64,000 nt of DNA from NCBI GenBank assembly GCA_015680685.1, contig MNCI01002917.1, positions 161,521 to 225,520 on the forward strand, given 5' to 3'. Each line of letters opens with the position of its first letter. The first letter of the stretch is position 1. The position numbers and the translations under genes were made by a program. This document shows positions 21,050-33,109 of the stretch, piece after piece. This DNA comes from Gnetum montanum. Lineage: Eukaryota; Streptophyta; Gnetopsida; Gnetales; Gnetaceae. Below the pieces are notes generated by a model that made no database searches, was not told the origin of the DNA, and was given only the letters and a program-made list of their open reading frames with translations.

Positions 21050-24000
21050 TGGGCTTTAGTTAGGGCTGTTTGGACTTAGAAATTAAGTGTTTTGAGGCTT
21101 CCACACTAGGCTCAACATGAAAACAAGGATCCTTAGCATGAAAAGCAAGGAAAATAGGTCTTGGAATGATCAAAGGTCCAAAATTAAGGTTCTAGAACCT
21201 TCCCAAGGTAGCACAAGGTTAGATCCATCAAAATTGAGCACTCTAGAGGTTTGTAAAGGCTAAAGCATAGGTTCTAGAGAATTTCCCCCTACTTCCACAT
21301 TGGCCATCATGGAAGAAAGGGGGCTTAGCATGAAAAACCAAAACCCTAGCCAAAGTAGGATAAAATGAGGTTAAAAAGGTAGCTAGAACCTAGATCTAGA
21401 AGTTGTGCATCCTCTTGCTTCATTTTGAGGCATTTTGAGTTGATTTTGAGCTTCAAAACATGTCAAAATGAATTTTCCTCTTTTCCACACTGAGAATAGT
21501 ATCCCCAGTGTGGAAGAATGGGGGGACACTTTTTTTTATAGATTTAGGATGGTTTAAGAGCACATTGACTAGTTTTCTAGGCCCCTAGGTCTATAGACCT
21601 TGATTATACAAGTTTCTAGCTAATTCTAAGCATCTTTGGAGGTCTTTCAAGGGCATTAAAGGTCTTCCCTCCTTGTTTCCATCTTGGGGAGTTACTCTAG
21701 TGTGGAAGATTAGGGGAATGGATTTTGGAGGTTAAATTTATGTCAAATAAGAAAAATATCAAGGCTATGAGGTCCTAGGCTTTTCCAGCATAGATCTTTG
21801 ATTTCTGTGAGTGTTATCTTGCCAAAAAAAGTATAAACGTAGCTTTCCTCACTTGTTTTCATGTTTCCTAGAGTGGAGGTAGCCTCCTCCGATGTGGATG
21901 AAGCAAGAATCCTAGATCTAGGCCAATTTAGCTGATAATCAATAGTGCATGTTACCTTTCAGAGTTGCTAGGGCCAAGGGCTAGGTCTTTGTGTTAAAAT
22001 TTGGTTGTTTTGAGTACTCCCAAGTGGTTTTTAAGATTTTCATCCTTTTTCCATGCTAAGGCTATAGATCATAGCATGGAAGACTAGGAAAATAGCTTTT
22101 GACCATATGGGATTAGTTTTTTGAGGTTAGATGACTCCAATGACTACTAACAAGGTTCTAGAGTGCATGTAAGGTCATTTGATGTCGTTATGAGGTGCTT
22201 AGGAGTCTCAAATGAGTCTCTCCATCATTTTCATACTATTAGCATGGAGGAAGGTATCCCCAATATGAAAGAATCATAAATCTCAAATCTATGCTAGTTT
22301 TAGCCTCAATTGATCATGCATGTATGCTTTTAGGATTGCTGGGTTCGAGGATAAGGGTTTGAACTCATGTTTGACTAGTTTGGAGGTTTCTTGGATGGTT
22401 TTTGAGCTTTCCCCTAATTTCCATGCTAGGGATAGTATCCAAGGTGTGGAATATTTGTTGATGTTTGGGGAATAGATTTTTAACATTTTGGATCATTTCT
22501 AGTCATGCATGTAGGTCTTCAAGGTTGCTAATGTCGATTTCTAATACCTGGTATCAAAATTTGGTCATTTCAATGGTTATGAAGTGCCTTTTGATGTTTT
22601 TCCCATTTTTTTGTGTTGAGGTTTCCATGCTTATTATGGAAGATGGGGAGAAAAGGCTTTCTTGCTATTCGTGATCAATTTTAATAGGCCTAGGGGTCTT
22701 AGGATGTGCGAACAAGGTTCTAGGACACATAGAGGGCCTTCTAGTATTTGTTCAAGGTCTTTGGAGGCTATTTTGGAGATCCCCCAAAGTTCTCCTAGTG
22801 ATTCATAGCATGGAGGAACTAGGAAACCCTGATTTTTATCATTTTCCATCATTTTTGGGTTATGCATGTAGGCTTCCAAGGTAGCTAATGTAAATTGCTA
22901 ACATCCAATGTCAAAATTTAGACATTTTAAGGGTTATTATGGAATTTTTCCATTTTTCCATGCTATGTTTTCCATGCTCAGCATTCAAGATTGAGGAAAA
23001 GTATTTTTTTGGGTACTTTTGGTCAATTTTAGCTATGCATGAGTGTCTACAGGTTTGGGTGCATTAGCTATCAATGTCTAAGGTCATAATCTGGGCCTTT
23101 TGAAGGTTGTGAGAGGGTTTTCAGGCTTCCCCCCATCTATTCATGCTGGGACTAGGATGCTTAGCATTGAAGATGTCTCCCTTAACTAAGAAAGTTAGAT
23201 CTAGGTTAGTTTTACAACCAATCGACCATGCATGTCAACCTCCAGGGTTGCCGATGTTGACAGTTAATACTGGGTGCCATGATCTAGTAGTTTGGAGGCT
23301 TCTAGGTGTCTCATGTAGTTTATTTCCTTTCTTCCATGCTATTCATGAAGGCCTTAGTGTGGATGAGAGGGGGATCATAGTTTTGTACCATATTCAACCA
23401 CTTTTGAGGCTTTTGGAAGATCCAGAGTATTTCAGTAGAGTCTAAGGATCATCGAGCTTTGAAAAATAGCTACTAAATAGTTGAGTTAGGTTATTTTTGG
23501 CTTTCCCTTTTCCTCCATACTAGGTATGAGATGCACAACATGGATGATGCCTCTCATAGCATGGAAGCATCAAATCCCAAGGTTTTAACCAATTTTGATT
23601 AGTTTCAACTAGGTTTGATGTAGTTCTAGGGTTACTAGTGATGCTTGGAGGGGTTTTAGGTCATGTGGAACCCACTTCAAGGTCAAACTTGGGCTATATG
23701 GGTGTTATGGAATAAGAATGGGCGTTACCCCCTTATTCCATGTTGGGTAGTGTTGCCCTCATGTGGAACCCTAAGTTGTTCCATTTTGATAGTGTTTCAT
23801 CCTCTTTTCGAGATCCTAGGGTAGGTTCAAGTTACTAAAAATGGTAAAAAAACTATGTTTTAATGATTATTTAAAATGGGAGTCATGTATCCACATTGGG
23901 CATGCCATGCCTAGCATGGATGCATGGGATTCAAGTTCAAAATATTTTTTAATTATTAAAACTGGCCAAAAATTAGCATTTATGTAGTCTTTTGGATAGG

Positions 24001-24160
24001 AGGGAAGGTGTATGGTGGGGTTTACAATTCAAAAATTTTAAAATTTGAAAAGTGAAGCTATTTTCCACCAATCTCAACATAGAAGAAAGTTTCTCCACTT
24101 TGCACTTTAGTGCACTTGGAGTTATGGTGCACGAAATTAGCAGTTTGGGTTTAGAGGTGG
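21050..24160. repeat. Tandem array of about 16 degenerate 185-bp hairpin units
   Basis: A dyad of the form TTTCCATGCTAGG ... AGCATGGAAGA flanked by pyrimidine- and purine-rich runs recurs at about 21285, 21475, 21665, 21843, 22040, 22220, 22408, 22600, 22780, 22950, 23128, 23320, 23500, 23722, 23878 and 24065, a mean spacing of about 185 bp. Between the dyads the units share words such as CATGCATGTAGG, GGGTTGCTA and TCAAAATTTGG. One such unit, with GAAATTTGGTTGTTGTGG, is seen in the LTR-like sequence at about 16170, so the array appears to have grown from an LTR segment. Units are strongly diverged, so the array is old. Confidence 0.75.
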
Positions 24161-24170
24161 GCATTTAGGT

Positions 24171-24180
24171 TTATATATAG
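24171..24180 (+). promoter_or_regulatory. Possible TATA box at the end of the hairpin array
   Basis: TTTATATATAG lies just right of the last array unit and about 2 kb upstream of the first exon-like sequence of the plus-strand gene. The order hairpin array then TATA box is also seen at 33110-33991 and in the Athila-type LTRs. Position and match only; weak evidence. Confidence 0.3.
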
Positions 24181-26189
24181 TTGCTAATGCTAAATTTTGT
24201 AATTTTTCAATCATAATTTACATTCTTGCACACTGTGCATTAGAGGAGAGCTCTGGTAGAGGTTTTTGTGGTAGAAGTAATCCATTCTCAATGTGGAAGC
24301 CTTCCATCTTTCTTCCATATAGTGTAGAACCTCCATCCTTCTCATCTTCAAACTCTCCTAGCATTGAGCCTGCCATGGTGCTAAAATAATGTGGAGGGAA
24401 AAGCTAGAATTTTGAGGATCCAAAAGGTAAATGAGCATGTTAGGGAGCTATTAGAATTATCTAGTTTTTTCTCCATTGAGGCCTCATTTGTCACTGCTTC
24501 AAGGTAGGTAGTTCTACCTATTTTTGCTTGGATTTTTAGTTGTTTTTATTATTTTTCGTGCCACTTGTGGGGATACTTTTTTAGATCTATACTAATAGAG
24601 GGGGTAAAATTAAATTATGATGAAATTTCTCCTCTTGTTTTGGCCATTTCCACATGGAACCATACTCATTTCGTTGTTTTTGCCTTAATAGATTCAATTT
24701 TTAAAATCAAGGCTACTGCTTTCATGCCTTTTCCAAAAATTTGGGGATATGGCCATTTTTCTTAGATCTAGGAAAAATTATTTGTTAAAATTAAATTTTA
24801 ACAAAATCCTATCCCATTATTTCGATGTGTTTTCTAATGGGTACTAATCGTTTTGGCTATTTTGGCTATTTTGGCTATGTTTTTATGGCTATGTTAAGTT
24901 GGGTTTTAGCTTTTTAGATTTTTATATGGAAAAATCAAGTAAATTTCTATATTTTTTCTTAAGAAATGTCTACATATTTTTCAAATCCAATGTTATGGTT
25001 TTGTATCCCTATGTTTAAGCTTTCTGATGGCCATTACCTCATTTGATTTAGATTAACAATGATTAAGTTATGGCTATTTTCCTTAGGCCATGTAATTAGG
25101 TTTCTCATGACATATTAAAGATTTCATGTATGTTCATGAATTTTTTCTAATAAAATGGTAATTTTGACTAGCGTTTGACTGTAGCTAGGTAGGTCTTGGA
25201 TTTAGCTTTCCAATGGAGGTGGAATGACTCCGATTGGACTTAAAATGAAGTTTTTCTAAGGTGATGAATTTTTTTGAATAAATGGAAATGGTTTTGAATT
25301 TTTGCTTAGCATGGATATTAGGACTCAATTTAAGATTTTAAATGGTGGTGGAATCACTTTTTTTGAAGTTCAAATAAAGTTTTGATGATGAATGTTTACC
25401 CACCCTGTGTGAAAGAGGGTTAATGGTGATGATTATGGATTTTGCTAATTTTGCCTATGTCCCATGTAAAAAATGGCTATGTATTTCTATTTGAAATGGT
25501 TATGGCCATAAATCTTGTGACTTCAAGATTCTTTCCATTTTGGAATCACTGAAATTGGAGCTTGTATGAGTTTTTGATAAATTTTTGGTTATGGTTGTGT
25601 AGATAAGGAAAAATCATTGAAGTGATCAATATGTGCAGCTTTTCTTACCAATAAGTAAAACTTATGCTTTAAATTTTTTTTCAAGAAAATCAAAATGTTT
25701 ACTATTTTTAGAAGGATTATATTTATAATATTTATTAAATTTTAATAATTTTTTAAAGTTTTAATGCTTTTTTCTAAATTTATGCATAGTTTCAATGTTT
25801 TTTTTCTTAATTTTATGCATAGTTTAGACTAAGGCTTAGTTTTTTTTATAAAGTTTTGGCTATAATATTTTGGTTATGAATTAAGAGGCTATAAAAGATG
25901 GTAATAATGCTTTTATGGAATTTCTTAAGCCAACTTAGATAACCACCTTAGAGATTTTTATAGAGGCTAATTTCATCTTCGACTATATGTGTTTTTCAAA
26001 TTTGCTAAGTAATTCCAATTGGTCATAAGGTAAGGTTGTAATAATGTTTTCTTGTGGAATTCATTAAGCTAATTTAGATAAACACCTTAGAGCTTTTGAC
26101 AAAGGCTAATTTCACCTTTGACTAGATGTTTTTCCAAATTTGTTAAGTAATGCCAATTGATCATAATGCTTTTGTTTTGCTTCATCTAG
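24181..26189. other. T-rich stretch, possible leader and long intron
   Basis: About 2 kb, rich in T on the plus strand, with simple repeats (TTTTGGCTA about 24857-24890). A possible 5' splice site CCAAAAGGTAAATG is at about 24420 and a possible acceptor CTTCATCTAG at about 26189. No sustained coding frame; the frame at 24565-24765 is isolated. Confidence 0.35.
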
Positions 26190-29100
26190 GGTTTTCTTGA
26201 AGCCCTTCCTCATCATTGTGGAGTTGGTGGCTAGTTTGTGCTACATTGGTCATTCGAAGACCAATACCCAACTCCCTGATATGCCTTTGCGGAAGGCTTC
26301 ACTATGGTTCTAGCCTGAGGCAAGGGAATTCCTTGCCTAAATTCTACAAAACTTTAGTGTGATGTTGTGGTCATACTTGTCCATGAATATGGTTGGGGCT
26401 ATAGTGGAGTCTTTGCTACCTTAGACATCTAGCTTGGTTTCTAGGTTCATTATCAATAAGCCACTAGCAGGAGGAGCAACAAATGTTATTAGTCTATGTT
26501 AGCTCACAGAGATCTAGATGATGCTAGAGTATAGTTAGTATAATGTTGATAATACTTTGATGGTGGCACATAGAGCCCACACATTATTCCTGAATCTACC
26601 TAGAACCATGTATCATCTACATGGGTAAGCATGATTATTGTAATGTTCTTATGTTTTTGGATTGACTACCTTTCCTAACTTCATTAATTATAAAAACTTC
26701 TTGCACATACAAGATCAATGATTAAATATTGGTAGTGGCTCAAGCTAGTTTAAATGATTCACCAAGAGTCCTTAGGTTAAAACTATTATGTATCAAAAGT
26801 TAAGAGGGGACTTTGATGCATACGCTTCAACGTTCAACCTTGTATACAAGAAGTATAAGGATGATGGGATGATGCACAACTAGTGGTAGACTTTGATAGC
26901 ATAGATTAGACTCTTGCAGTTGGGACCTCTAGTCAAACCACACTAAAGAAGAAGAGGAAAGATAAACATAAAGGCTATTACTTCTAATGTTTTATGGTTA
27001 TGAATGTTCTACTTGTTCTATTACTTTGACTTGTTATTAAACTAGCTTATGTTGATGCTAGACTTTGGTTATTTCTTTGTAGGACCTTCCATCTCTACTG
27101 ATGTCACCATACCACTTTTAGGAGCATGTCATAAAGATACCCTCATCTTGAAGTTTGGCAAGGTGATACCAACATAGGAGTGGTTGAGGGAATAGGAACC
27201 TAGATATGTTCAAGCAAACATCCAACATGTGGGTTTTCTTGATGTGTTTATGGCACCTATCCCTTCCATCCCTGCTACAGAGATGCTACATGTCTTCAAC
27301 TCCTTCAATGAGAAGGCTGGTTATTTTAGCATCATCATCTAGGATGTGAAGGTTAACATGGGTATTGATAAGGCCTCTTTCGTGACTTGTTTGATGTCCT
27401 TGCTGATGGGGTAAAGGTTCCAATAAGAATAGTGAAGGAATTAGGCCATCATGATGAAGTTTTGAAGTGTATTGATGCCAACATGGGCCACTCAAAAATT
27501 CCATGGATGGCTACATGAATCCTAATAGAAAGGATTCATATCATTTGTTTAGGTCTCATGCATTTATTAAACTATTATTGCAAAAGAAGGTGATTGACAT
27601 TGCACAGGGATGGACCTTCATGAAGGTCCTGATGGATGACACTAGGTACAACTAGGTGGCTGGCTTGGCTATTGGGCTTCAGGAGGAGATCCTTTGGCTC
27701 AATGAAGACACATCTATAATAATCCACATGCAGTTTGAATTTTTTGTAGGTTATTTGAAGGGATTTTTGGAGTTTCAGGTGATGTATAGGAATGGACGAT
27801 GGATTTCCCAAGACCCAAGACAATTTTCTAAGCCTTGGATAAAGCACATTTTTCCAATGGTGTAGGGTCAAAAACCCACTAGAAGGGATAAATGATACAT
27901 TATCCATTACCACTAAGGATGTTAATGTTCGGTAGTTTGAGTCTCCTAATAGCATAGATGATGACAAGCCTCTTATGTTTCCAACAAGCATCTAGCAGGT
28001 CAAGCAACTACGTAGGAAGGACAAAGGAGTTGCCATAGAGAAACTTAAGAGGCCTATGAAGGAGGCACCACTGACATCAAACCAACCTCCCCAAAGAAGC
28101 TTAAGTTTAAGATTAGGTCATTGTAGTAGGTAGTTGCAGGCATGCTTTGTTTAAATTTGGATATTTCATGTTTAAAATTTTATGGCTACTTTATGGTTTC
28201 ATATGTTAACCAATTTTGTATGTGCTATGGTTGTAGACATACATCAGGCTATGGCAACCCAAGCTATTGTGGAGGCATAACAAAAGCATGTAGAAGAGGT
28301 ACTCCTGAAGCAACCTAAGGTTGAATGATTTTCTAATGTAGATATAAATGATCTAGATGCCTTGTTTATTGAGGCAGTGTTGGGCTCATCCCCCATCATC
28401 ATCCCAAAGGAGGAAGAGGAGGAGGAACTAGGTATGCCCATGCCTTAATGCTTTTATTATATCTTATATTTTTTTTCTTTCATCCTAACCATTTGATGAT
28501 TGTTATGCTTATAGTAGTTCTTGCACCACTAGTGCAAGCACCTATCCCTAAGTTTCATGTGAAACCATTGGTGGAGACTCTAGACAAGGTGGAGTTCATG
28601 CATGGAATGGCTAAGAACATCATTGACCAATTGCAATAGGTTTCACCTAAGATAGGTAAGATCTTTATTTTATGTGCCTTAGTTGCTTATCTATGCTATA
28701 GGTTATTCTTATGTCATGGCCATTTTAGGTTGTACATTATGTTTATGATTATATTTCATGCTTTGTGTAGTGCCTTCTATGGACTATGACCCTAGCAAAG
28801 ACATGGAGATTAACTCCTTGCCTAAGCTTCCCTTCGATGTATCTAGTATATCCTTGAAATTGTATGAGAGTATTACTGATCTAGCAATGTCATGCTTAAA
28901 AATTGCATGGGAGCTAGAGAGGTCCAACGAATCCCTATGGGAGGAAGTTGTGGCCTTAAGGGAAATGACTCAATGATAAGAGAAAATTATCAGAGATCTC
29001 CAAGACCATAAGGCCTTTGTTGAGGCTAAATTTACTAACTTGGGGGAGTTGTGGACTAGGGGGATCGCATGGGCCTGCTACTAGCATGTCATTTAGGAGA

Positions 29101-29760
29101 AATTAGTAGTCCTATGGGAGATGGTGGAACATCATATGTAGATGGACCTCATCTCCAAAAAGGTTAAGAATTGGAAAGATTATTATACTTGGGCCCTAGG
29201 GTGCGGTAAGAAACAAAAGATCCACAAGAGATAGTACAAGGTAGATTGTAAGGCCTACCTGAAGTGGCTCAAGGAGGAGTTAGTTGAATGATGTAAGAGA
29301 GAGCTATTCATGTAGGGGATCCAAGCAGAGAGTGCTTATCAGTTTATTGAAAGTAATCTCATGGTGGAGCAATTCCCTACTACTGAGATTACCACTACTA
29401 CAAGTGAGACCTGTATGACTTCTACTGCCTAGAAGCCTCCTACTTGGACTATTGTAAATAGGACTAACATCCTCTCTAGAATTGATCTTGGGGGACATTG
29501 ACTAGGTTAACATGATGGAGAACTAGATCCTCCATCATTTGGAGGAAGGCCTTCCACTTCTACTCCTAGAAATAATGGAGCTAGAATCTCCATAAGTTAG
29601 AAATATTTTATGCTTTAGTTTTTGTTTTAAGTCATGGTTTTGGATATGGGTTACTAATTTGCTATATGTTGTTTCATTTCAGGCCTCAGGAGATATTGGT
29701 GGCCCCAATGGTGAGGGTGGGAATGACCCATCACTTCCTCCTTTGGATGCCACTGAGTAG
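26190..29760 (+). pseudogene. Decayed multi-exon gene on the plus strand, inside the Tat element region
   Basis: Coding-like blocks alternate with T-rich intervals that have GT...AG ends. Best supported introns: 28432-28514 and 28656-28770, both splitting a codon after its first base, so that exons 28237-28431 (HQAMATQAIVEA ... ALFIEAVLGSSPIIIP), 28515-28655 (APLVQAPIPKFHVKPLVETL) and 28771 onward (PSMDYDPSKDMEINSLPKL, then a coiled-coil-like KIAWELERSNESLWEEVVAL) stay in one frame. Others: about 26625-26735, about 26980-27082, about 28131-28236 and 29596-29682. The last exon encodes SGDIGGPNGEGGNDPSLPPL and ends with TAG at 29758-29760. An earlier exon (27083 on) gives GFLDVFMAPIPSIPATEMLH and later QGWTFMKVLMDDTRY. 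Isolated in-frame stops (mostly TAG/TAA for Gln or Trp) and at least one frameshift show it is dead. The family was not recognised; an ORF carried antisense by a Tat-type element is one possibility, a trapped gene another. Confidence 0.6.
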
Positions 29761-30125
29761 GCTCCATCAGCTTAGCTTGTTTGGCTATTTGTTTTTATTT
29801 TCATGTTGATGGCTATGATTAGCCAAGACTATGATATAGATGATTATTATTTTTTGACTTTTTCTCATATAGTGTGGCCATGACTATGTATGTTATGGAC
29901 ACTTTAACTTTAAATTTAAATTTTGGTTTTATTTTTGACTATATATATATCTTTAGTTGTAGTAGAAATTCTAAACATTATGAATGTTGAGAATGGCTAT
30001 GTTGACATTTTGGTTATAACATTAAATGACTAATTGATGTGATAATGGGCTAAACAAAAAGAAGTATAATAATAAATAAGATTTTTGCTAGTATTAGGAC
30101 ATCAAGGGCAAAGGTTATATTATGT
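29761..30125. other. AT-rich tail after the plus-strand gene
   Basis: Follows the stop of the multi-exon gene; contains a short AT-rich stretch (ACTATATATATATC near 29940) but no clear gene or repeat before the minisatellite begins. Confidence 0.35.
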
Positions 30126-30355
30126 TGCCAGTTTAAGGCCATAGTGGGCCGTGATGTGTGATTGTGGCTATGTTGCTAGTTTAAGGCCATGGTGGGCGAT
30201 ATTTCCAATTTAAAGTATTAGTAGACTATGATGTTAGTTTAAGGTCATAGTGGATCATGATTTTGCTAGTTTAAAGCCATAGTGGGCCATGTTGTATGAT
30301 TATCTTTACTAGTTTAAAGCCATGGTAGGTCATGATACTAGTTTAAGGTTTTACC
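30126..30355. repeat. Minisatellite, 29-bp family, about 7 copies
   Basis: Copies of CCAGTTTAAGGCCATAGTGGGCC and close variants at about 30127, 30175, 30205, 30235, 30266, 30309 and 30338. This is the largest of the three arrays of this unit (also 16861-16946 and 20676-20758). Confidence 0.8.
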
Positions 30356-30879
30356 GAATCATTTATGAAAAAGAAATATATATTTATAAGGCTTTTTGAT
30401 GTTTACAATACAAGTAATAGTAAAGAAAGGCAATAATAAATAAGTTAAAATGCAAATGAGCTTAGGCTACATGCATAAAGAGTAAAATAAAAATTCATAA
30501 AAGAGTATAAAATATTAAAAAGAAAGGTTAGGCTATATGGTTGATTGTACATCTAGTTATAAAAGCATAGGATGGAAAAGGTTAAGGTGAAATTCACTTA
30601 TGCAGATTCTACCTAATCTTTATGAGATTAGGGAATGAGTAAGCCCTATTTTGCACAAGCTTGTATTCACCATCCCCCTTTCTTACGATGTTAAAAGAAA
30701 GTTCATCTCATAATGCATCCTATTGCTTACTATTGTCATTGTTGGTTTATTGGACTTCATGGCTAGGAGATTCTTCTTAAAGCTTCCTTTTGGACCCCTA
30801 GTCTATGTTCACATTGTTGATAGCCAAGGGCACCATGTTATCACCATGAATGATAATTTCACCTCCCTCATAAGGAAGG
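30356..30879. other. A-rich stretch between minisatellite and protease
   Basis: Very A-rich on the plus strand (T-rich in the sense of element B) up to about 30600, resembling the flank at 20481-20670 on the other side of the 10-kb interval. Either could be intron sequence of element B. No clear gene. Confidence 0.35.
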
Positions 30880-33100
30880 TGAATTTTGTGATGGATGGTA
30901 GAGGACATGATTTGTAATTAAGCCAACCAAGGCCTTCCTAGGATAAGGTTGAATCCTAGTGTCTCTTCCACCACCAAGAAGTTGGCGGTTGTGAGGAATT
31001 ACTTCCCTACTATAAAATCCAAGGAGATAAACCCCTTGATAGAAACTCTTAATTCATTAAAGGATTTGAGAGACATGGTAGTTATAGTTTGTATCTACTT
31101 AGTTAAGCCTAATTGCTCAATGATGGTGCATGGGATGATGCTAGTTGCAACTCCATCATCAACGTGCATCATCCCATGCCAATCATGAATGGTTCTTTTG
31201 GGGATTTCCAATCATCATCAATGTTGAATGTTGAAATGATGTAAGGGCTATCATTAACATTCAACGAGTCCTTATAGACCTACATCGATTAATTTTGTGG
31301 TTGAACTAGGTTGGAAGCATCTAAGATCAACTCCCCCTTATCTATTATCCTTTTCAGGTCATCCATTAGTGCAAGGTAGAAGTTTTTTTCATGACTAGCT
31401 TGTTGGTGATAGTGGTAGAAGTAGTTTAACTTGAAGTACTTAGGTAGATGAGGGTCATCTTTTGTTGCTCTAGTGGGGTCTTTGAATTTTTCATAGAGTT
31501 TATCATGCTTCTTTAAAGAAGCTTCAAAAATTTATTTGTATTGAATATGCCCACTACTCAAAAGATAGTTTAGCAGCTCTAATCATTTTAATGGTAGGGA
31601 AGTGTATTTAGACTTGTCCTTCCTTTTGATGTTGGGTCTAGTCAATGTCAATGTAGTGGCCCTAAAGGTTGATGGTTGGTTATTCTGGTCATTAGTGGAG
31701 GCCTTGGATGTGTTGGTCTTTGGCCCCTTGTTTGTGGTATTTGTTTCTTTGGTGATAGTTGCTATGGTTGTGTTGTTTTATTTATTTTTCTCTTTATCTC
31801 TTCATGTATGTTGATTTTTATATGCTATGTATGCCAAATCATGACTGGCCTCTGCAACATCCTCTATAATTTTAGTTTGAGAAAATGTCTAGCTAAGAGA
31901 CTATGGATTGAGGTAGTAGAGATTGGAATGAATGAAGTCAGTGACCACTTTCTTAAATATAGCTAAAAGATGGGCTTTGGCTATAGGCTCTAGTATTTCA
32001 TTCAACAATTTTTTCCACCACTGGATGAACTTCTACATGGGGTCTAGGGATCCTTGCTTGATCTTCATTAGATAGTCAAGAGTTGTGTTAGGCTTCAAGT
32101 TGTACTTAAAGCAATTGATAAACTAGGCAATCAAATTCTCCAAAGAGGATATGGATCCCCTAGGTAATGCATGATACCAATGAAGTGCTTTCCTAGTCAA
32201 GGACATAGGAAAAATCCTCATGATGGTATGAGGCCATGGCTAAAAGAGTAAGCACTCAGATATAGAGATTATAAGGTGAGCATTAGGGTTACCTTATCCA
32301 TTGTATTTTATAAACTAGGAAATAGGGACACCAGGAGCAAGTGTCAAGGGTGGGACTACAGGATTGATTGGATCATCCTATTAGAAGTCCATGATATTAA
32401 CACTTTAGGAAGTAGAGGATTTAAGCCTCCTCAACTCCTTTGTTAGGTCGTAGATCATCTAGAATGCTTGATCTAGATCCTATGGTGTCCTTGTTAATTA
32501 TGGGATTTGTGCATAGAGCTATAGCATTTATTGTGAGGCTTGTGGCCTTGCTATGGATTGCCAGATAGAAGGAAGAGGTTGCATTATGGTTGTAGCTTGT
32601 GGGCCAAACAAGGAAACAGATGTTTGTGTTAGTACCTAAGGTACAAATGAAATAAAGGGGGTTTATGACCCTTGCATTGCTTGGGGTCCTTGGTGGATCC
32701 CACATGGATACTTAATATATTTGTGATGGTAAAAACCATAATTGATGATTGCATAAATTGAGGTTGCATGGAAAATGACATAGATTTGTTATAGATTGTT
32801 GGCTATGGCATTGATTGAGTTTGATGTGTGGCTATGAACAATGTGGGACTAGCCATGGTAGGGTAGGAAGGAGTGGAATATGGTGGAATCATGTCCATGA
32901 AAAAAATAAAGGCATTAGAGGAAGTCATTATGACCTTTGAAAAAGTTTGTTGGAACAATCCTTCTAGAATGTTTTCAAGCTTAGATTCCATCCTAAATTC
33001 ATCCTCCTTCTCTTGTTGTTTTTTTGAGCTATGTGAAATGCCACCAAATTTGGGCTACTACATCTCAATTGCAAAATTGCCTATGTGTTGGCATGAGGTC
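30880..33100 (-). pseudogene. gag-pro: Decayed Tat-type gag and protease
   Basis: On the minus strand, a gag capsid domain is recognisable at about 32370-31950: FIKYNG and NPNAHL, then MSLTRKALHWYHALPRGSIS and MKIKQGSLDP, the standard pattern (KYxGxxDPxxHL ... W) of plant gypsy gag. A frame at 32991-32803 (MESKLENILEGLFQQTF) may be the N-terminal part. The protease lies at about 31190-30900: VDDGVATSIMPCTIIEQLGL, where the catalytic D[ST]G appears as DDG, and ILGRPWLA after it, the typical second motif. Stops break all domains. Orientation and family type agree with the pol at 16980-20480; together they form element B, split by about 10 kb. Confidence 0.8.
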
Positions 33101-33109
33101 ACTTTCAGC

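Noticed and set aside
27286-27991. Minus-strand frames at 27286-27504 and 27575-27991
   Set aside because: They are opposite to the plus-strand exon-like sequence, whose reading (GFLDVFMAPIPSIP, QGWTFMKVLMDDTRY) is more protein-like and fits the splice pattern.
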